A DNA stretch of 64,000 nucleotides from JABDIY01 sp963803845 (GCA_963803845.1 CAWDNZ010000005.1:1984001-2048000), one strand, 5' to 3'. Positions 51,331 to 59,636 are shown, counted from the stretch's first letter. Made by a program: numbers and translations. Notes: generated by a model not told the origin, from the sequence alone.

Positions 51331-51999
51331 ATGAACGACACGAACGGTTCTCGAATCATCCGAGTGTTCATCCTCGATGACCACGAAATCGTACGGAGGG
51401 GTGTAGCCGATCTCGTCAATGCCGAGCCCGACCTCGAGGTTGTGGCCGAGGAGGGCTCAGCCCAGCAAGCCCTCCGGGCCGTGGAACGCTTCAAGCCCGA
51501 TGTGGCAGTGCTGGATGTACGTCTTGAAGACGGTAACGGAATCGAGGTATGTCGAGATATCCGGTCGGCCCACCCCGAGGTCGCATGCCTCATCCTCACA
51601 TCATTTGCCGACGACCACGCACTCGTCGACGCCTCGTTCGCCGGCGCGGCGGGGTACGTGCTCAAGCAGATCCGTAGCAATGACCTCATCGAGTCCATTC
51701 GTAAGGTGGCAAATGGCGCGGCTCTACTGGACTCGGCAACGGTCCGTATGGCCATGTCACGGCTGAAGGAGAGCGAAGAAGGCGCTATTGCCACACTCAC
51801 GCCACAGGAGCACCGAATTTTCGATCTCATCGGCGAAGGCTGGTCCAACCGGCAGATCGCCGAGGAACTCTTCCTCGCAGAGAAGACCGTAAAGAACTAC
51901 GTTTCAAACCTCCTTGCCAAACTGGGCATGAGCCGGCGAACCGAGGCCGCCGCCTTCGCAGCCCGACTGGAGGAGCGAAGCCGGCGCCGTTACGAATAG
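51331..51999 (+). CDS. DosR/DevR-like response regulator (NarL/LuxR family)
   Basis: A 222-aa regulator. The receiver (about 10-125) has acidic D16/D17, phospho-acceptor D62 in AVLDVRLEDGNGIE, T90 and K112. The C-terminal LuxR-type HTH (about 155-215) includes AEKTVKNYVSNLLAKLGM, which matches the M. tuberculosis DosR recognition helix almost residue for residue, including the DNA-contacting Lys and Asn. The receiver start RVFILDDHEIVRRG is also DosR-like. This similarity predicts the GGGAC-type sites found throughout the window. ATG 51331 is chosen for its Shine-Dalgarno. The kinase-like gene follows with a 1-nt overlap (TAGTG). Confidence 0.93.
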   Translation: MNDTNGSRIIRVFILDDHEIVRRGVADLVNAEPDLEVVAEEGSAQQALRAVERFKPDVAVLDVRLEDGNGIEVCRDIRSAHPEVACLILTSFADDHALVDASFAGAAGYVLKQIRSNDLIESIRKVANGAALLDSATVRMAMSRLKESEEGAIATLTPQEHRIFDLIGEGWSNRQIAEELFLAEKTVKNYVSNLLAKLGMSRRTEAAAFAARLEERSRRRYE

Positions 52000-53864
52000 T
52001 GGACTCCTCCACTATCGGCCAACACGTCATCAAGTCGGCCGACGCCGCACTGATCTCCGACACAAACGGGCGCATTGTCTTCGCCAACGCCGCCTCAGGA
52101 AAGCTCTTCGGCTACCACGCTGACGAGTTGATCGGCGCCAACGTCGACCAACTCATCCCCGAGACCCTGCGGGAGGCCCACAAGAAGCGGCTCGAAGAGT
52201 ACACCGCTGATTCACAGGCCAGGCCGTTCAGCAAGCAACCCAGGGGTCTTTTCGGTCGTCGAAAGGATGGATCAGTCTTTCCCGCAGAGATCAGCCTCAC
52301 GCCGTTCGGAAGGGGACAGGAAATGACCGTCATGGCCATGATCCGCGATATTTCCGACCGGATGGCCATCGATCTCGAAAACGAGAAGGTCCGTCAATCG
52401 TTGGATGCGGTGGACGAGGCGGTATTCATGTTCAGCGCCGAAACGCTCGAGTTTTCGTACGTGAACAACGGGGCCTGCCGCCAGACGGGGTATTCGCCTG
52501 CGGAGCTATTGGGGGGAATGACTCCGCTAGACATCAAACCTGAATTCAACGAAGCCACGTTTCGAGACCTCATTTCTCCCTTGCTGACCCTGGATCGCTC
52601 GGTGGTCACTTTCGAAACGGTCCACCGACGGAAGGACCGATCCCTCCTCCCGGTCGAGGTGATGCTGCAACACCTCGGACCCTCGCCCTCGCAGCGCACC
52701 GGGCTCATGGCGCTCGTACGCGACATCTCAGCGCGCAAGGCCCAGCACCATCGCCTGCTTTCTTCCGAGCAAGCCTTCAGATCGGCCTTCGAGGACGCTC
52801 CGGTCGGAATGGCCATCACCGACCTGTCCAACCCGGACCAACGGGCAATCGTGTCGGCGAACACCGCACTCGGAGAGATACTCGGCTATCCCCGGGAAGA
52901 GCTCGAAGGAATGACCTTCGAGTCGCTCACCTATCCGGAAGACCGGAGAGCGACCAGTCAAGCTGCGGCCGATTTGGCTGAGGGGCGATCCTCCATCTAC
53001 CGAACCGAGAAACGGTACATCCATGCAGATGGACACATCGTGTGGGCGGTCCTTTCCACAGTGCGGCTGGCGGGGAAAGACAGCCCTCGCGCGCTCGCCC
53101 ACATCGTCGACATCAGCCGACGAGTGGCCGTCGAGGCAGAACGGGACAAACGCGAACAGTTCCTTTCGTTTCTTGCCGACATCCGACTCGCTCTACTGGC
53201 CGACCGCCCGATACATGAAGTCTTGACGCTCGTTCTGGAACTCGCCAAGACCGCACTGGATGCGGTGCATGTTGTGGTGGCAATGCCGGACACCAACAAC
53301 ATCCTGCGCATCACTGCCGCCGACACGGCGATCGCTGTCGGCGCCATCGGTTCTGCGCTCCCCCAGGGCTCTCAAGAGGGGCGAGCCTTCGCGATCACCG
53401 AAACGATCGTGCTCAAGGACATCGCCACGTCGCCGGGTGCCAGTCCAGCTTCTCACCACCTCTACCAAGGTCTGGGGCCGGCGGTCTTCGCACCGATGCT
53501 CGCTGGCTCTCGCGTTCTCGGAGTTTTGGCGATAGGGCGACCCACCGACGCGGCGCCGTTCTCACCGGCGGACCTCGTTTTCACCCAGGCGCTATCGTCG
53601 GAGAGCGCGGTGGCGCTGGAACTCCAGCGCTCGCGCGATCAGCAGACCAGACTTCAAATGGCAGAAGATCGCGAACGAATCGCGCGAGAGCTTCAGGACC
53701 GGGTGATCCAGCGCCTCTTTGCGGTGGGCATGCAGTTACAGGGATCACTACTCTCGCCCGATCGCCTCCTCCGGGCCGCCGAAGTGGCGATCGAAGAACT
53801 GGATGAGAGTATCGCGGTGGTCCGAGACTCGATTTTCAAACTCGGATCGAGTCCGATGGAGTAG
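51999..53864 (+). CDS. degenerate PAS-PAS-PAS-GAF sensor protein lacking the phospho-His and ATPase domain
   Basis: A 621-aa protein. Three PAS domains (about 12-120, 130-250, 262-385), with KKR-preceding His61 in PAS1, are followed by a GAF-like domain (about 395-545). A DevS-type dimerisation helix then reads DRERIARELQDRVIQRLFAV: the normally invariant phospho-accepting His (as in RDLHD) is Gln566, codon CAG at 53694-53696. The protein ends at residue 621, before any HATPase domain. It therefore cannot autophosphorylate by the standard route. GTG 51999 overlaps the regulator stop, so both are co-translated. Possible roles are a sensory adaptor for another kinase, or a phosphatase-like modulator. 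Confidence 0.88.
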   Translation: MDSSTIGQHVIKSADAALISDTNGRIVFANAASGKLFGYHADELIGANVDQLIPETLREAHKKRLEEYTADSQARPFSKQPRGLFGRRKDGSVFPAEISLTPFGRGQEMTVMAMIRDISDRMAIDLENEKVRQSLDAVDEAVFMFSAETLEFSYVNNGACRQTGYSPAELLGGMTPLDIKPEFNEATFRDLISPLLTLDRSVVTFETVHRRKDRSLLPVEVMLQHLGPSPSQRTGLMALVRDISARKAQHHRLLSSEQAFRSAFEDAPVGMAITDLSNPDQRAIVSANTALGEILGYPREELEGMTFESLTYPEDRRATSQAAADLAEGRSSIYRTEKRYIHADGHIVWAVLSTVRLAGKDSPRALAHIVDISRRVAVEAERDKREQFLSFLADIRLALLADRPIHEVLTLVLELAKTALDAVHVVVAMPDTNNILRITAADTAIAVGAIGSALPQGSQEGRAFAITETIVLKDIATSPGASPASHHLYQGLGPAVFAPMLAGSRVLGVLAIGRPTDAAPFSPADLVFTQALSSESAVALELQRSRDQQTRLQMAEDRERIARELQDRVIQRLFAVGMQLQGSLLSPDRLLRAAEVAIEELDESIAVVRDSIFKLGSSPME

Positions 53865-54291
53865 ACCGATCCGGCAGCGGAACCAAAGTCACCGCACACT
53901 GGGCTCGCGGTACAACGTACCTCGCCACCGATCCAAGCGAGGCGAGACCCTGGTGATACCCGCCGATGACGAGCAGGTCGGCGTTCTTCGAGGCATCTAC
54001 CAGGTGGGAAGCCGGATCGCCGTGCCTTACATCGATCCGAACCGGGACGCTGGATTCCTGATTGGCCCACCGGTCCCGCGTGACCCCCTCCACTATGGAG
54101 TTCACCGTGCGAACGGCGTGGATCCTGCCCTCATTGAGGTTGCCAAAGGGATTCTCCAAGCCACTGACAGCAGCAAGATTCCATACCAGCATCGCTACAA
54201 CTTCGTCGCCCAGCACCGCATGATCCACAGCCCATTCCAAGACGAGACTGGAATGGGCTGAACCATCGAGGGCGGCAATTATCCGGCTCAT
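53836..54291 (-). CDS. single-domain universal stress protein
   Basis: A 151-aa USP-fold protein: SRIIAALDGSAHSSLVLEWAVDHA at the N-terminus and the nucleotide-loop region LLVIGGYHQGLASLGSVARYV, with VTLVPLP at the end. The loop departs from the canonical ATP-binding G-2x-G-9x-GS. It overlaps the tandem USP gene upstream by 4 nt and converges on the sensor gene, sharing 29 bp at the 3' ends. Confidence 0.85.
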   Translation of the reverse strand: MSRIIAALDGSAHSSLVLEWAVDHAVLGDEVVAMLVWNLAAVSGLENPFGNLNEGRIHAVRTVNSIVEGVTRDRWANQESSVPVRIDVRHGDPASHLVDASKNADLLVIGGYHQGLASLGSVARYVVPRAQCAVTLVPLPDRSTPSDSIRV

Positions 54292-55124
54292 GGCTTCGGG
54301 TCGGCATGCACAGCCAAGACAGGGCAGGGGGCCAGGGTGACCATTTCCATGGCGACACTGCCATAGGCGAGTCTTGAGAGCCCGCTGCGGGGCCGGGTTG
54401 CCACAGCGATCAGTGAGGCACTCAACGACTTTGCAAATGCGGCCAATGCCTTCGCTGGGTGCTTGTCGTGGAGAACTTCCCAGTTCACCGTGGACGTGCC
54501 TTGCGCCTGGATCCGGTTGGCGATCATATGGACCCGGTTGGACTCGAAGATTGGCTCGATGCCGCCCGCCACGGGCCTACTAGAAGCGCCAACTGAGGCC
54601 GGTTCCATAACGGTGACCACCCATGGATCCAGAAGTAGGTCCTGAGCGAGCCGGGCTACCGGATCGACCACGGCACCGGACTCCTTGGTGGGATCTACGC
54701 ATGCCATGATCGGGCCTTCCATTTTGTAGTTGTCGATGTCCACCCTCGGGCCTACCAACACCACCGGAAGATCGGGCCATTCGTGGATCATCTTCTCGGT
54801 GTGGCTCCCCACAATTCCGGCGGTGTGAGAGTGACCGAATGTGGCGGCCACCACAAGGGTTTCATCACCCTGCTCCAGGAAATCCGAAAGGCCCTCGTTC
54901 ACTGCATACACGTTGAAGTAGGCGATCACTCTGCTCACTGGGACGCCGTAGTGGCTGATGCGGGCCTTCAGTTCTTGTTCGAGCGAAACCCGTTCGGCCA
55001 ACTTGGTGACAACCGTGGCGGCCACGAGCTCAGCACCTGTGGCGTCGGCGATCACCCGGGCCGGTTTCAGGGCCCGAAGGGAGTCGGGGGTGTCGTCCAA
55101 TGGGACGACGATCGTGGTGAACAT
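54288..55124 (-). CDS. tandem-domain universal stress protein
   Basis: A 278-aa protein with two USP-like halves. The first has MFTTIVVPLDDTPDSLRALK and AATFGHSHTAGIVGSHTEKM; the second has AVATRPRSGLSRLAYGSVAMEMV, close to the ATP-binding consensus. ATG 55124 has a Shine-Dalgarno (aaaggtagg). The nearest DosR-type box begins 65 nt upstream, leaving a leader of about 29 nt. It is the first gene of a two-gene USP operon and is divergent from PNPOx paralogue 3. Confidence 0.86.
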   Translation of the reverse strand: MFTTIVVPLDDTPDSLRALKPARVIADATGAELVAATVVTKLAERVSLEQELKARISHYGVPVSRVIAYFNVYAVNEGLSDFLEQGDETLVVAATFGHSHTAGIVGSHTEKMIHEWPDLPVVLVGPRVDIDNYKMEGPIMACVDPTKESGAVVDPVARLAQDLLLDPWVVTVMEPASVGASSRPVAGGIEPIFESNRVHMIANRIQAQGTSTVNWEVLHDKHPAKALAAFAKSLSASLIAVATRPRSGLSRLAYGSVAMEMVTLAPCPVLAVHADPKP

Positions 55125-55188
55125 ACAACCTACCTTTGATCGTTTGGTCTCTTCAGCTCAGCTTGGCCGAGCATCGAAACGGCGAGTA

Positions 55189-55202
55189 GGGACTTACGTC
55201 AA
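55189..55202. promoter_or_regulatory. DosR-type box, USP side of a divergent pair
   Basis: The core gggacttacgtcaa has a perfect left half and a matching gtc. It lies 65 nt from the minus-strand USP start and 24 bp from the next box. Confidence 0.6.
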
Positions 55203-55212
55203 CAGTTGATGC

Positions 55213-55226
55213 GGGACCAAAGGCCC
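55213..55226. promoter_or_regulatory. DosR-type box, PNPOx side of a divergent pair
   Basis: The core gggaccaaaggccc is identical to the box at 57343. It ends 36 nt before ATG 55262. Confidence 0.82.
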
Positions 55227-55261
55227 TAACGGTTCAACAGAACTTCAGGATGAATAGAGAC

Positions 55262-55675
55262 ATGACAACGGACAAACGACCGAAGCTCAAGGAGATCTCC
55301 GAAGAACGGTGCTGGCAGCTCCTGGGTCAGAAACAGATCGGCCGTCTTGCTGTTTCCATCAATAACCAGCCCGACGTCTTCCCCGTTAATTATCGGGTCA
55401 ACGATCAGATGGTGTTCATCCGATCGGCTGCGGGCATCAAGTTGGCCGCCGCCGTGCTCGGCACTTCAGTGGCCTTCGAAGTGGATGCCATCGACGAAGA
55501 GACCGAAACCGGGTGGAGCGTGGTTGTTCGCGGCACCGCTTCAGAACTCTCCAATTTGGACGATCAACTGTTCGCCGAGGACCTGCACATCACCCCGTGG
55601 GCCAGCGGGCCGAAAGAGCGGTTCGTTCAGATAGTTCCCACGGTCATCACTGGCCGCGAGGTTCCTCCGGACTGA
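55262..55675 (+). CDS. PNPOx-like flavin-binding small protein (paralogue 3)
   Basis: A 137-aa split-barrel protein: LLGQKQIGRLAVSINNQPDVFPV, FIRSAAGIKLAAAV, VAFEVDAID and WSVVVRGTASEL follow the same layout as paralogues 1 and 2. Starts at 55250 and 55262 are in frame; 55262 is preferred because it begins MTTD like the paralogues and is exactly 36 nt from the strong DosR-type box, which suggests a leaderless mRNA. Similar FMN/F420-binding proteins are among DosR-regulated genes. Confidence 0.86.
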   Translation: MTTDKRPKLKEISEERCWQLLGQKQIGRLAVSINNQPDVFPVNYRVNDQMVFIRSAAGIKLAAAVLGTSVAFEVDAIDEETETGWSVVVRGTASELSNLDDQLFAEDLHITPWASGPKERFVQIVPTVITGREVPPD

Positions 55676-55695
55676 CGGCTCAGGCCTAGCCCTTT

Positions 55696-55763
55696 GTCGT
55701 TTGCTGTTGGTCTGCCTCTGCAGTTCAAGGTCGTTTGCTGTTGGTCTGCCTCTGCAGTTCAAG
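55696..55763. repeat. perfect tandem duplication of a 34-bp unit
   Basis: Two identical 34-bp copies (55696-55729 and 55730-55763) lie directly head to tail, each starting gtcgtttgctgttgg. They lie in the 190-bp convergent gap between PNPOx 3 and the USP gene at 55866. No coding role is apparent. Confidence 0.92.
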
Positions 55764-55865
55764 TCTGAGATGCAGCTCAACTCAGAGCGGAGGCCGTCCC
55801 GCCAACCTCCCCTCTGGATCTGGGGCGAGATCCGGACCTTTTCCGCAGTCTCGCTTCGGCGCAAC

Positions 55866-56738
55866 CTAGGAGTTGTAAGGAACAACCACGATGGCGCCCG
55901 TCGGGTGGTGCAGTAACGACGTTGTGACAGAACCGAGGAGCAGGTGTGCAACTCCCCGATGACCCCGAGAACCGACCACGAGGAGGTCGAACTCTTCGCT
56001 TGCCTCTCGGAGGACCGTTCGGGGGTCACCAACCCTCACCTCGGTTCTGATGGTGACGTCAGTCTTGACCTCGGCGAGCACTTCGGCCACCGAGTCCTCC
56101 ACGTTCTTGAGCGTCTCCCCCTCCAGGAGATCCATGGGCGGGACGTATCCGTCGATCGAGTAGGCGAGCGGGTTGAACGAACCGACCGCCACAATGGTGC
56201 CACCGGGATCCACATGATCGATCGCCCACCGGAGGGCGGCCTTGCAGTTCTCCGACCCGTCGATCCCTACCGCAATAGTTTCCAACGGCCGAAGGGGGGA
56301 ATCGCCAGCGATGACCGCAACCGGGATAGGTGCGTGCTTCACGCAGTAAGAACCCACCGATCCAAGGAGCCTTTCGGCCAGGCCGCTGCGTCCACGGCAG
56401 CCCACCACGAGCAGGCCGGCGTCTTCAGCGGCGTGAACAAGGCCCGGGCCAGCGCTGGATTCAACGATGGTGGCGGTGTCGCGCAAGGACGGGTCGGTAG
56501 CGGCCAACGCCTTCTCGAGGCGAGCCTCGGCAGCCTCCTCATATATCTGGATACCTGGCGAGGCCATTGCGGCCACGCCGAATCCATCCCCGAAGGGCCC
56601 GATGTGAAATGCGGTGACGGTACGAACGGCCCCAAAACGACCCTTTCGGTCCAACGCCCATTTCAGCGCCAGGATCGAACCTTCGGTACCATCGACTCCC
56701 ACAACGACGTCCCGAACCTTGTCATCTGCTGCGTTCAT
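55866..56738 (-). CDS. tandem-domain universal stress protein with two ATP-binding loops
   Basis: A 290-aa protein with two complete USP domains (about 8-145 and 153-290). Both have the ATP-binding G-2x-G-9x-GS loop: VVGCRGRSGLAERLLGSVGS and VVGSRGHRGVAHLLLGSVTT. The architecture is that of mycobacterial Rv2623, an ATP-binding DosR-regulated dormancy protein. ATG 56738 lies 36 nt from the box at 56774-56787 with CACGCT at the -10 position, and no Shine-Dalgarno is visible, so a leaderless mRNA is likely. Confidence 0.92.
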   Translation of the reverse strand: MNAADDKVRDVVVGVDGTEGSILALKWALDRKGRFGAVRTVTAFHIGPFGDGFGVAAMASPGIQIYEEAAEARLEKALAATDPSLRDTATIVESSAGPGLVHAAEDAGLLVVGCRGRSGLAERLLGSVGSYCVKHAPIPVAVIAGDSPLRPLETIAVGIDGSENCKAALRWAIDHVDPGGTIVAVGSFNPLAYSIDGYVPPMDLLEGETLKNVEDSVAEVLAEVKTDVTIRTEVRVGDPRTVLREASEEFDLLVVGSRGHRGVAHLLLGSVTTSLLHHPTGAIVVVPYNS

Positions 56739-56773
56739 GTCCTGAGCGTGTATCGGCCTGTCACCACCGGGCA

Positions 56774-56787
56774 GGGCCCTAAGTCAC
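56774..56787. promoter_or_regulatory. DosR-type box upstream of tandem USP
   Basis: Read on the minus strand the core is gtgacttagggccc, about 11 of 14 to consensus. It is 36 nt from the ATG at 56738. Confidence 0.72.
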
Positions 56788-56858
56788 ATCCCCAACCGGT
56801 TCTGGAACGGACGCGCAGGGTTCGGTGCCAGGCCGTTAGCGCGTAGCTTCACCGGGCC

Positions 56859-57233
56859 TCAAAGTGATAGTTCTGCAGTGCCTCGCCCGTTGTTGGCGAG
56901 GAACTGATCGAGCGCTTCGAGCGCCTCGGTACCTGCGATCGCCGCAGGCCCGCCACCCATCAGAATGGCCACACCGACCGCTTCCTCGATTTCCTGACGG
57001 TTGGCTCCCGCCTTCACGGCATCATGCACGTGGAGTGCGATACAACCGCCACAATTTCCGGCCACCGCAATCCCAATGGCGATGAGTTCTTTGTGCTTGG
57101 TGGAGATCTGACCTGGAGCCATGGCAGCCTGGTGAAGTTCGTTGAAGCCCGCCATTACCCCTGGGATAGAGCGACGCATCTGGCGGAAGCCCGAGAGGAT
57201 ATCGGACCGGCGATGAACGAACTTTGTGACCAT
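56859..57233 (-). CDS. carboxymuconolactone decarboxylase / AhpD-like protein
   Basis: A 124-aa helical protein of the AhpD/CMD family. The redox motif is AGNCGGCIALHVHDAVKAG (CxxC with the following His), preceded by KHKELIAIGIAVA. Such proteins act as alkylhydroperoxidases or thiol-disulfide partners. ATG 57233 is preferred over the longer frame to 57269, since the longer one would enter a DosR-like site that lies exactly 36 nt upstream of 57233. It is transcribed away from the sulfide-oxidation operon. Confidence 0.88.
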   Translation of the reverse strand: MVTKFVHRRSDILSGFRQMRRSIPGVMAGFNELHQAAMAPGQISTKHKELIAIGIAVAGNCGGCIALHVHDAVKAGANRQEIEEAVGVAILMGGGPAAIAGTEALEALDQFLANNGRGTAELSL

Positions 57234-57268
57234 AACTCCAGTCGAGTACCGGGGGCCAGACGGTGTCA

Positions 57269-57282
57269 AGGTACAAAGTCAT
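57269..57282. promoter_or_regulatory. candidate DosR-type box upstream of AhpD-like gene
   Basis: On the minus strand the core reads atgactttgtacct, a weak match. It is called because it is exactly 36 nt from ATG 57233, the spacing shared by the strong boxes. Confidence 0.38.
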
Positions 57283-57342
57283 CTATCTGCCGAATCTTCG
57301 TGATTTTAGGTTCCGGTTGGAGGGCAACCGTCACAGTCGGTT

Positions 57343-57356
57343 GGGACCAAAGGCCC
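57343..57356. promoter_or_regulatory. DosR-type box upstream of sulfide:quinone oxidoreductase operon
   Basis: The core gggaccaaaggccc is identical to that at 55213 and is preceded by tt as in the mycobacterial consensus. It lies 79 nt before GTG 57435, which has the Shine-Dalgarno aaggag. Confidence 0.83.
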
Positions 57357-57434
57357 TTATCGGTTCACAATTGCGGGCATAGCTTTTGAGGTAGACCGTG
57401 CTCGTCTATCGAGCATGCTGAGCAAGGAGATCGC

Positions 57435-58727
57435 GTGTCGCAACAACCAACCAAAATGGTGATTCTCGGTGGAGGAACTGGCGGGACGCTAGCTGCCAAC
57501 CGGCTTCGCAAGAAGTTCAAAGCATCTGAGCTGAGCATCGATGTTGTGGACCAGGACAACCAGCACGTGTACCAGCCGGGCCTGCTTTTTGTACCGTTCG
57601 GCCTGGCGGAGCCGGGGGAGATCGTCCGCCGGCGGAACAAGCAGCTCCATCGGGGAATCGGGTATCACGAGAGTGCGATCCAGCGGGTGGACATCGAAGC
57701 CAACACCGTTTCGCTGGAGAGTGGCGAGAACCTTGACTACGACCTTCTCCTCGTCGCCACCGGGTCCGTGCTGCAACCGGAGGAAACCGAGGGGATGAAC
57801 GGTTCACAATGGCTGAAGACCGTCTTCACTTTCTATGACATGGAAGGGGCCAGCGCCCTGGCGGAGAAGCTGGAGAACTTCACATCCGGCGAGCTTGTGA
57901 TCAATGTGATCGACATGCCGATCAAGTGCCCGGTGGCACCACTGGAGTTCGCATTCCTGGCCGATTGGTTCCTCACCGAAAAGGGAGTCCGGGATGCGGT
58001 GACGATCACCTACGTCACACCGCTCGACGGCGCCTTCACCAAGCCGGTCGCATCCGCCACGTTGGCGTCGCTTCTCGAGGACAAGGGCATACATCTCGTC
58101 ACCGAGTTCAACACGGCCGAGATCGACAACGACGGCCAAAAGCTGGTGGGGTACGACGAGCGGGAGATCCCCTTCGACCTCGCTGTTGTCATTCCGCTTC
58201 ACGGCGGTGCGGCATATGTCAACGATTCACCCGGCCTGGGTGATGAACTCGGTTTCATCCCCACAGACAACGCCACGATGCAGTCACTGGTGGCACCCAA
58301 CATCTTCGTACTTGGTGACGCCGCCGATGTTCCAGCTTCCAAAGCCGGCTCGGTGACCCATTTCGAGGGCGAGGTACTCGTAGAGAACATCGAGGCCTTC
58401 ATTGAAGGACGAGAGCTCACGGCCCGTTTCGACGGTCATGCCAACTGCTTCATCGAAACAGGGTTCTCCAAGGCGCTCTTGATCGACTTCAACTACGAAA
58501 CCGAACCGCTGCCGGGGCACTATCCATTCAGCGTGGGGCTGCCACTTCTCAAGGAGTCCCGCATCAATCATTTGGGGAAGCTGATGTTCCAGTCCTTCTA
58601 CTGGCACGGACTCCTCCCCGGCCGGGACATCCCCGGCATCGGCTCGGATATGCCAACAAGTGGCAAAGACAAAGATCTGGTTGTTGCAGGCACAGCGTCA
58701 GCATCAACTACAGAGAAAGGAAATTGA
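57435..58727 (+). CDS. sulfide:quinone oxidoreductase-type FAD flavoprotein
   Basis: A 430-aa two-dinucleotide-fold flavoprotein. The FAD motif is MVILGGGTGGTLAANRLR, the second site LLVATGSVLQP, and GDAADVPASKAGSVTHFEG completes FAD binding. Two cysteines (PIKCPVAPLEFAF and HANCFIETG) lie in positions typical of the redox-active pair of SQR. Oxidation of sulfide to persulfide with electrons to quinone is the likely reaction; NADH:quinone reductase is less likely. GTG 57435 follows aaggag. It heads an operon with DsrC- and DsrE-like genes, which reinforces the sulfur assignment. Confidence 0.85.
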   Translation: MSQQPTKMVILGGGTGGTLAANRLRKKFKASELSIDVVDQDNQHVYQPGLLFVPFGLAEPGEIVRRRNKQLHRGIGYHESAIQRVDIEANTVSLESGENLDYDLLLVATGSVLQPEETEGMNGSQWLKTVFTFYDMEGASALAEKLENFTSGELVINVIDMPIKCPVAPLEFAFLADWFLTEKGVRDAVTITYVTPLDGAFTKPVASATLASLLEDKGIHLVTEFNTAEIDNDGQKLVGYDEREIPFDLAVVIPLHGGAAYVNDSPGLGDELGFIPTDNATMQSLVAPNIFVLGDAADVPASKAGSVTHFEGEVLVENIEAFIEGRELTARFDGHANCFIETGFSKALLIDFNYETEPLPGHYPFSVGLPLLKESRINHLGKLMFQSFYWHGLLPGRDIPGIGSDMPTSGKDKDLVVAGTASASTTEKGN

Positions 58728-58729
58728 CG

Positions 58730-59050
58730 ATGACAACAAAACTTCTGGCCGGCACGCCGGTGGAGGTAAACGAGGAGGGCTTCTTCGTGGACCCCGACGT
58801 GTGGACCGAAGCGATGGCCACAGAACTCGCCGCTGAGGCCAATATTGCCGTGCCGCTGACGGATAAGCACTGGCAGGTCCTGCACTACATGCGCAAGGAA
58901 TACTTCGAAAATGGCACCGGTCCGACCGTCCGGAAACTTGGCAAGTCCTCTGGTGTCACCGTGAAAGAGATCTATCAACTCTTCCCTAAGGGTCCAGCCA
59001 AACTGGCGGCCCTCTGCGCCGGTATCCCCAAGCCGCGGGGCTGCGTGTAA
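58730..59050 (+). CDS. DsrC/TusE-family sulfur carrier with atypical cysteine spacing
   Basis: A 106-aa DsrC-like carrier: LTDKHWQVLHYMRKEYFENG, TVRKLGKSSGVTVKEIYQLFP and a C-terminal arm ending PKPRGCV. The penultimate Cys105 is present. In canonical DsrC the second cysteine lies 11 residues earlier; here that place is Ala94 and a Cys appears at 96, nine before Cys105. The protein may still form an intramolecular disulfide or trisulfide but with altered geometry. It lies 2 nt beyond the SQR stop and is followed by a DsrE-like gene. Confidence 0.9.
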   Translation: MTTKLLAGTPVEVNEEGFFVDPDVWTEAMATELAAEANIAVPLTDKHWQVLHYMRKEYFENGTGPTVRKLGKSSGVTVKEIYQLFPKGPAKLAALCAGIPKPRGCV

Positions 59051-59090
59051 CCGCTCTATCGGTATTCAAACCCAAGACAAGGAATCAAAA

Positions 59091-59600
59091 ATGACAAGCA
59101 CAGCGGTCGCCGAAACACCGGCCACGTCGAAGAAACCCGAGGCAATCGAAAAGATCTCCCTGATCATCTCCAAAGGATCGCTCGAGGAAATCTATCCAGG
59201 TCTCATCATGGCCAACGGCGCCCGAGCGGAAGGGATCGAAGTCAACCTCTTCTTCACCTTCTTCGGGCTCGACGCCATCCACAAGAAGCGCCAGTCCAAG
59301 ATCAAGGTGGCTACCGTAGGTAACCCCGGTATGCACATACCAACATGGGCAGGCGGGCTTCCCGGTGTCTCTGCGCTTGCCACCAAGTACATGGAACACC
59401 AGATCGAGGAACTCGACATCCCGGACATTCCGGAGTTCGTGGAGATGATCTCCGACACGGGGGCAGGGCTCTATGCCTGCCTGGCGTCGGTGGATCTCTT
59501 CAAGTTCGAGAAGGAGGACCTGATCGATCAGGTGGAGCAGATCATCACCGTAGGCGAATTCTACGATATGGCCGCCGGCGGCCAGATCATCTTCACCTGA
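59091..59600 (+). CDS. DsrE/DsrF-like (DsrE2-type) sulfurtransferase
   Basis: A 169-aa protein of the DsrE2 group. Features are KISLIISKGSLEEIYPGLIMANGA at the N-terminus, VNLFFTFFGLDAI, and a conserved Cys in AGLYACLASVDLF that should carry a persulfide. DsrE2 proteins pass sulfane sulfur to carriers such as DsrC/TusA. It is 40 bp after the DsrC-like gene and probably co-transcribed. The N-terminal 25 residues are Ala/Thr/Pro-rich and look disordered. Confidence 0.9.
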   Translation: MTSTAVAETPATSKKPEAIEKISLIISKGSLEEIYPGLIMANGARAEGIEVNLFFTFFGLDAIHKKRQSKIKVATVGNPGMHIPTWAGGLPGVSALATKYMEHQIEELDIPDIPEFVEMISDTGAGLYACLASVDLFKFEKEDLIDQVEQIITVGEFYDMAAGGQIIFT

Positions 59601-59636
59601 ACCGGAGGACTTTCACGGCTTCAACGTGGCGCAGGG

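Noticed and set aside
55696..55763. Possible CRISPR repeat
   Set aside because: Only two copies, directly adjacent with no spacers, and no cas genes.
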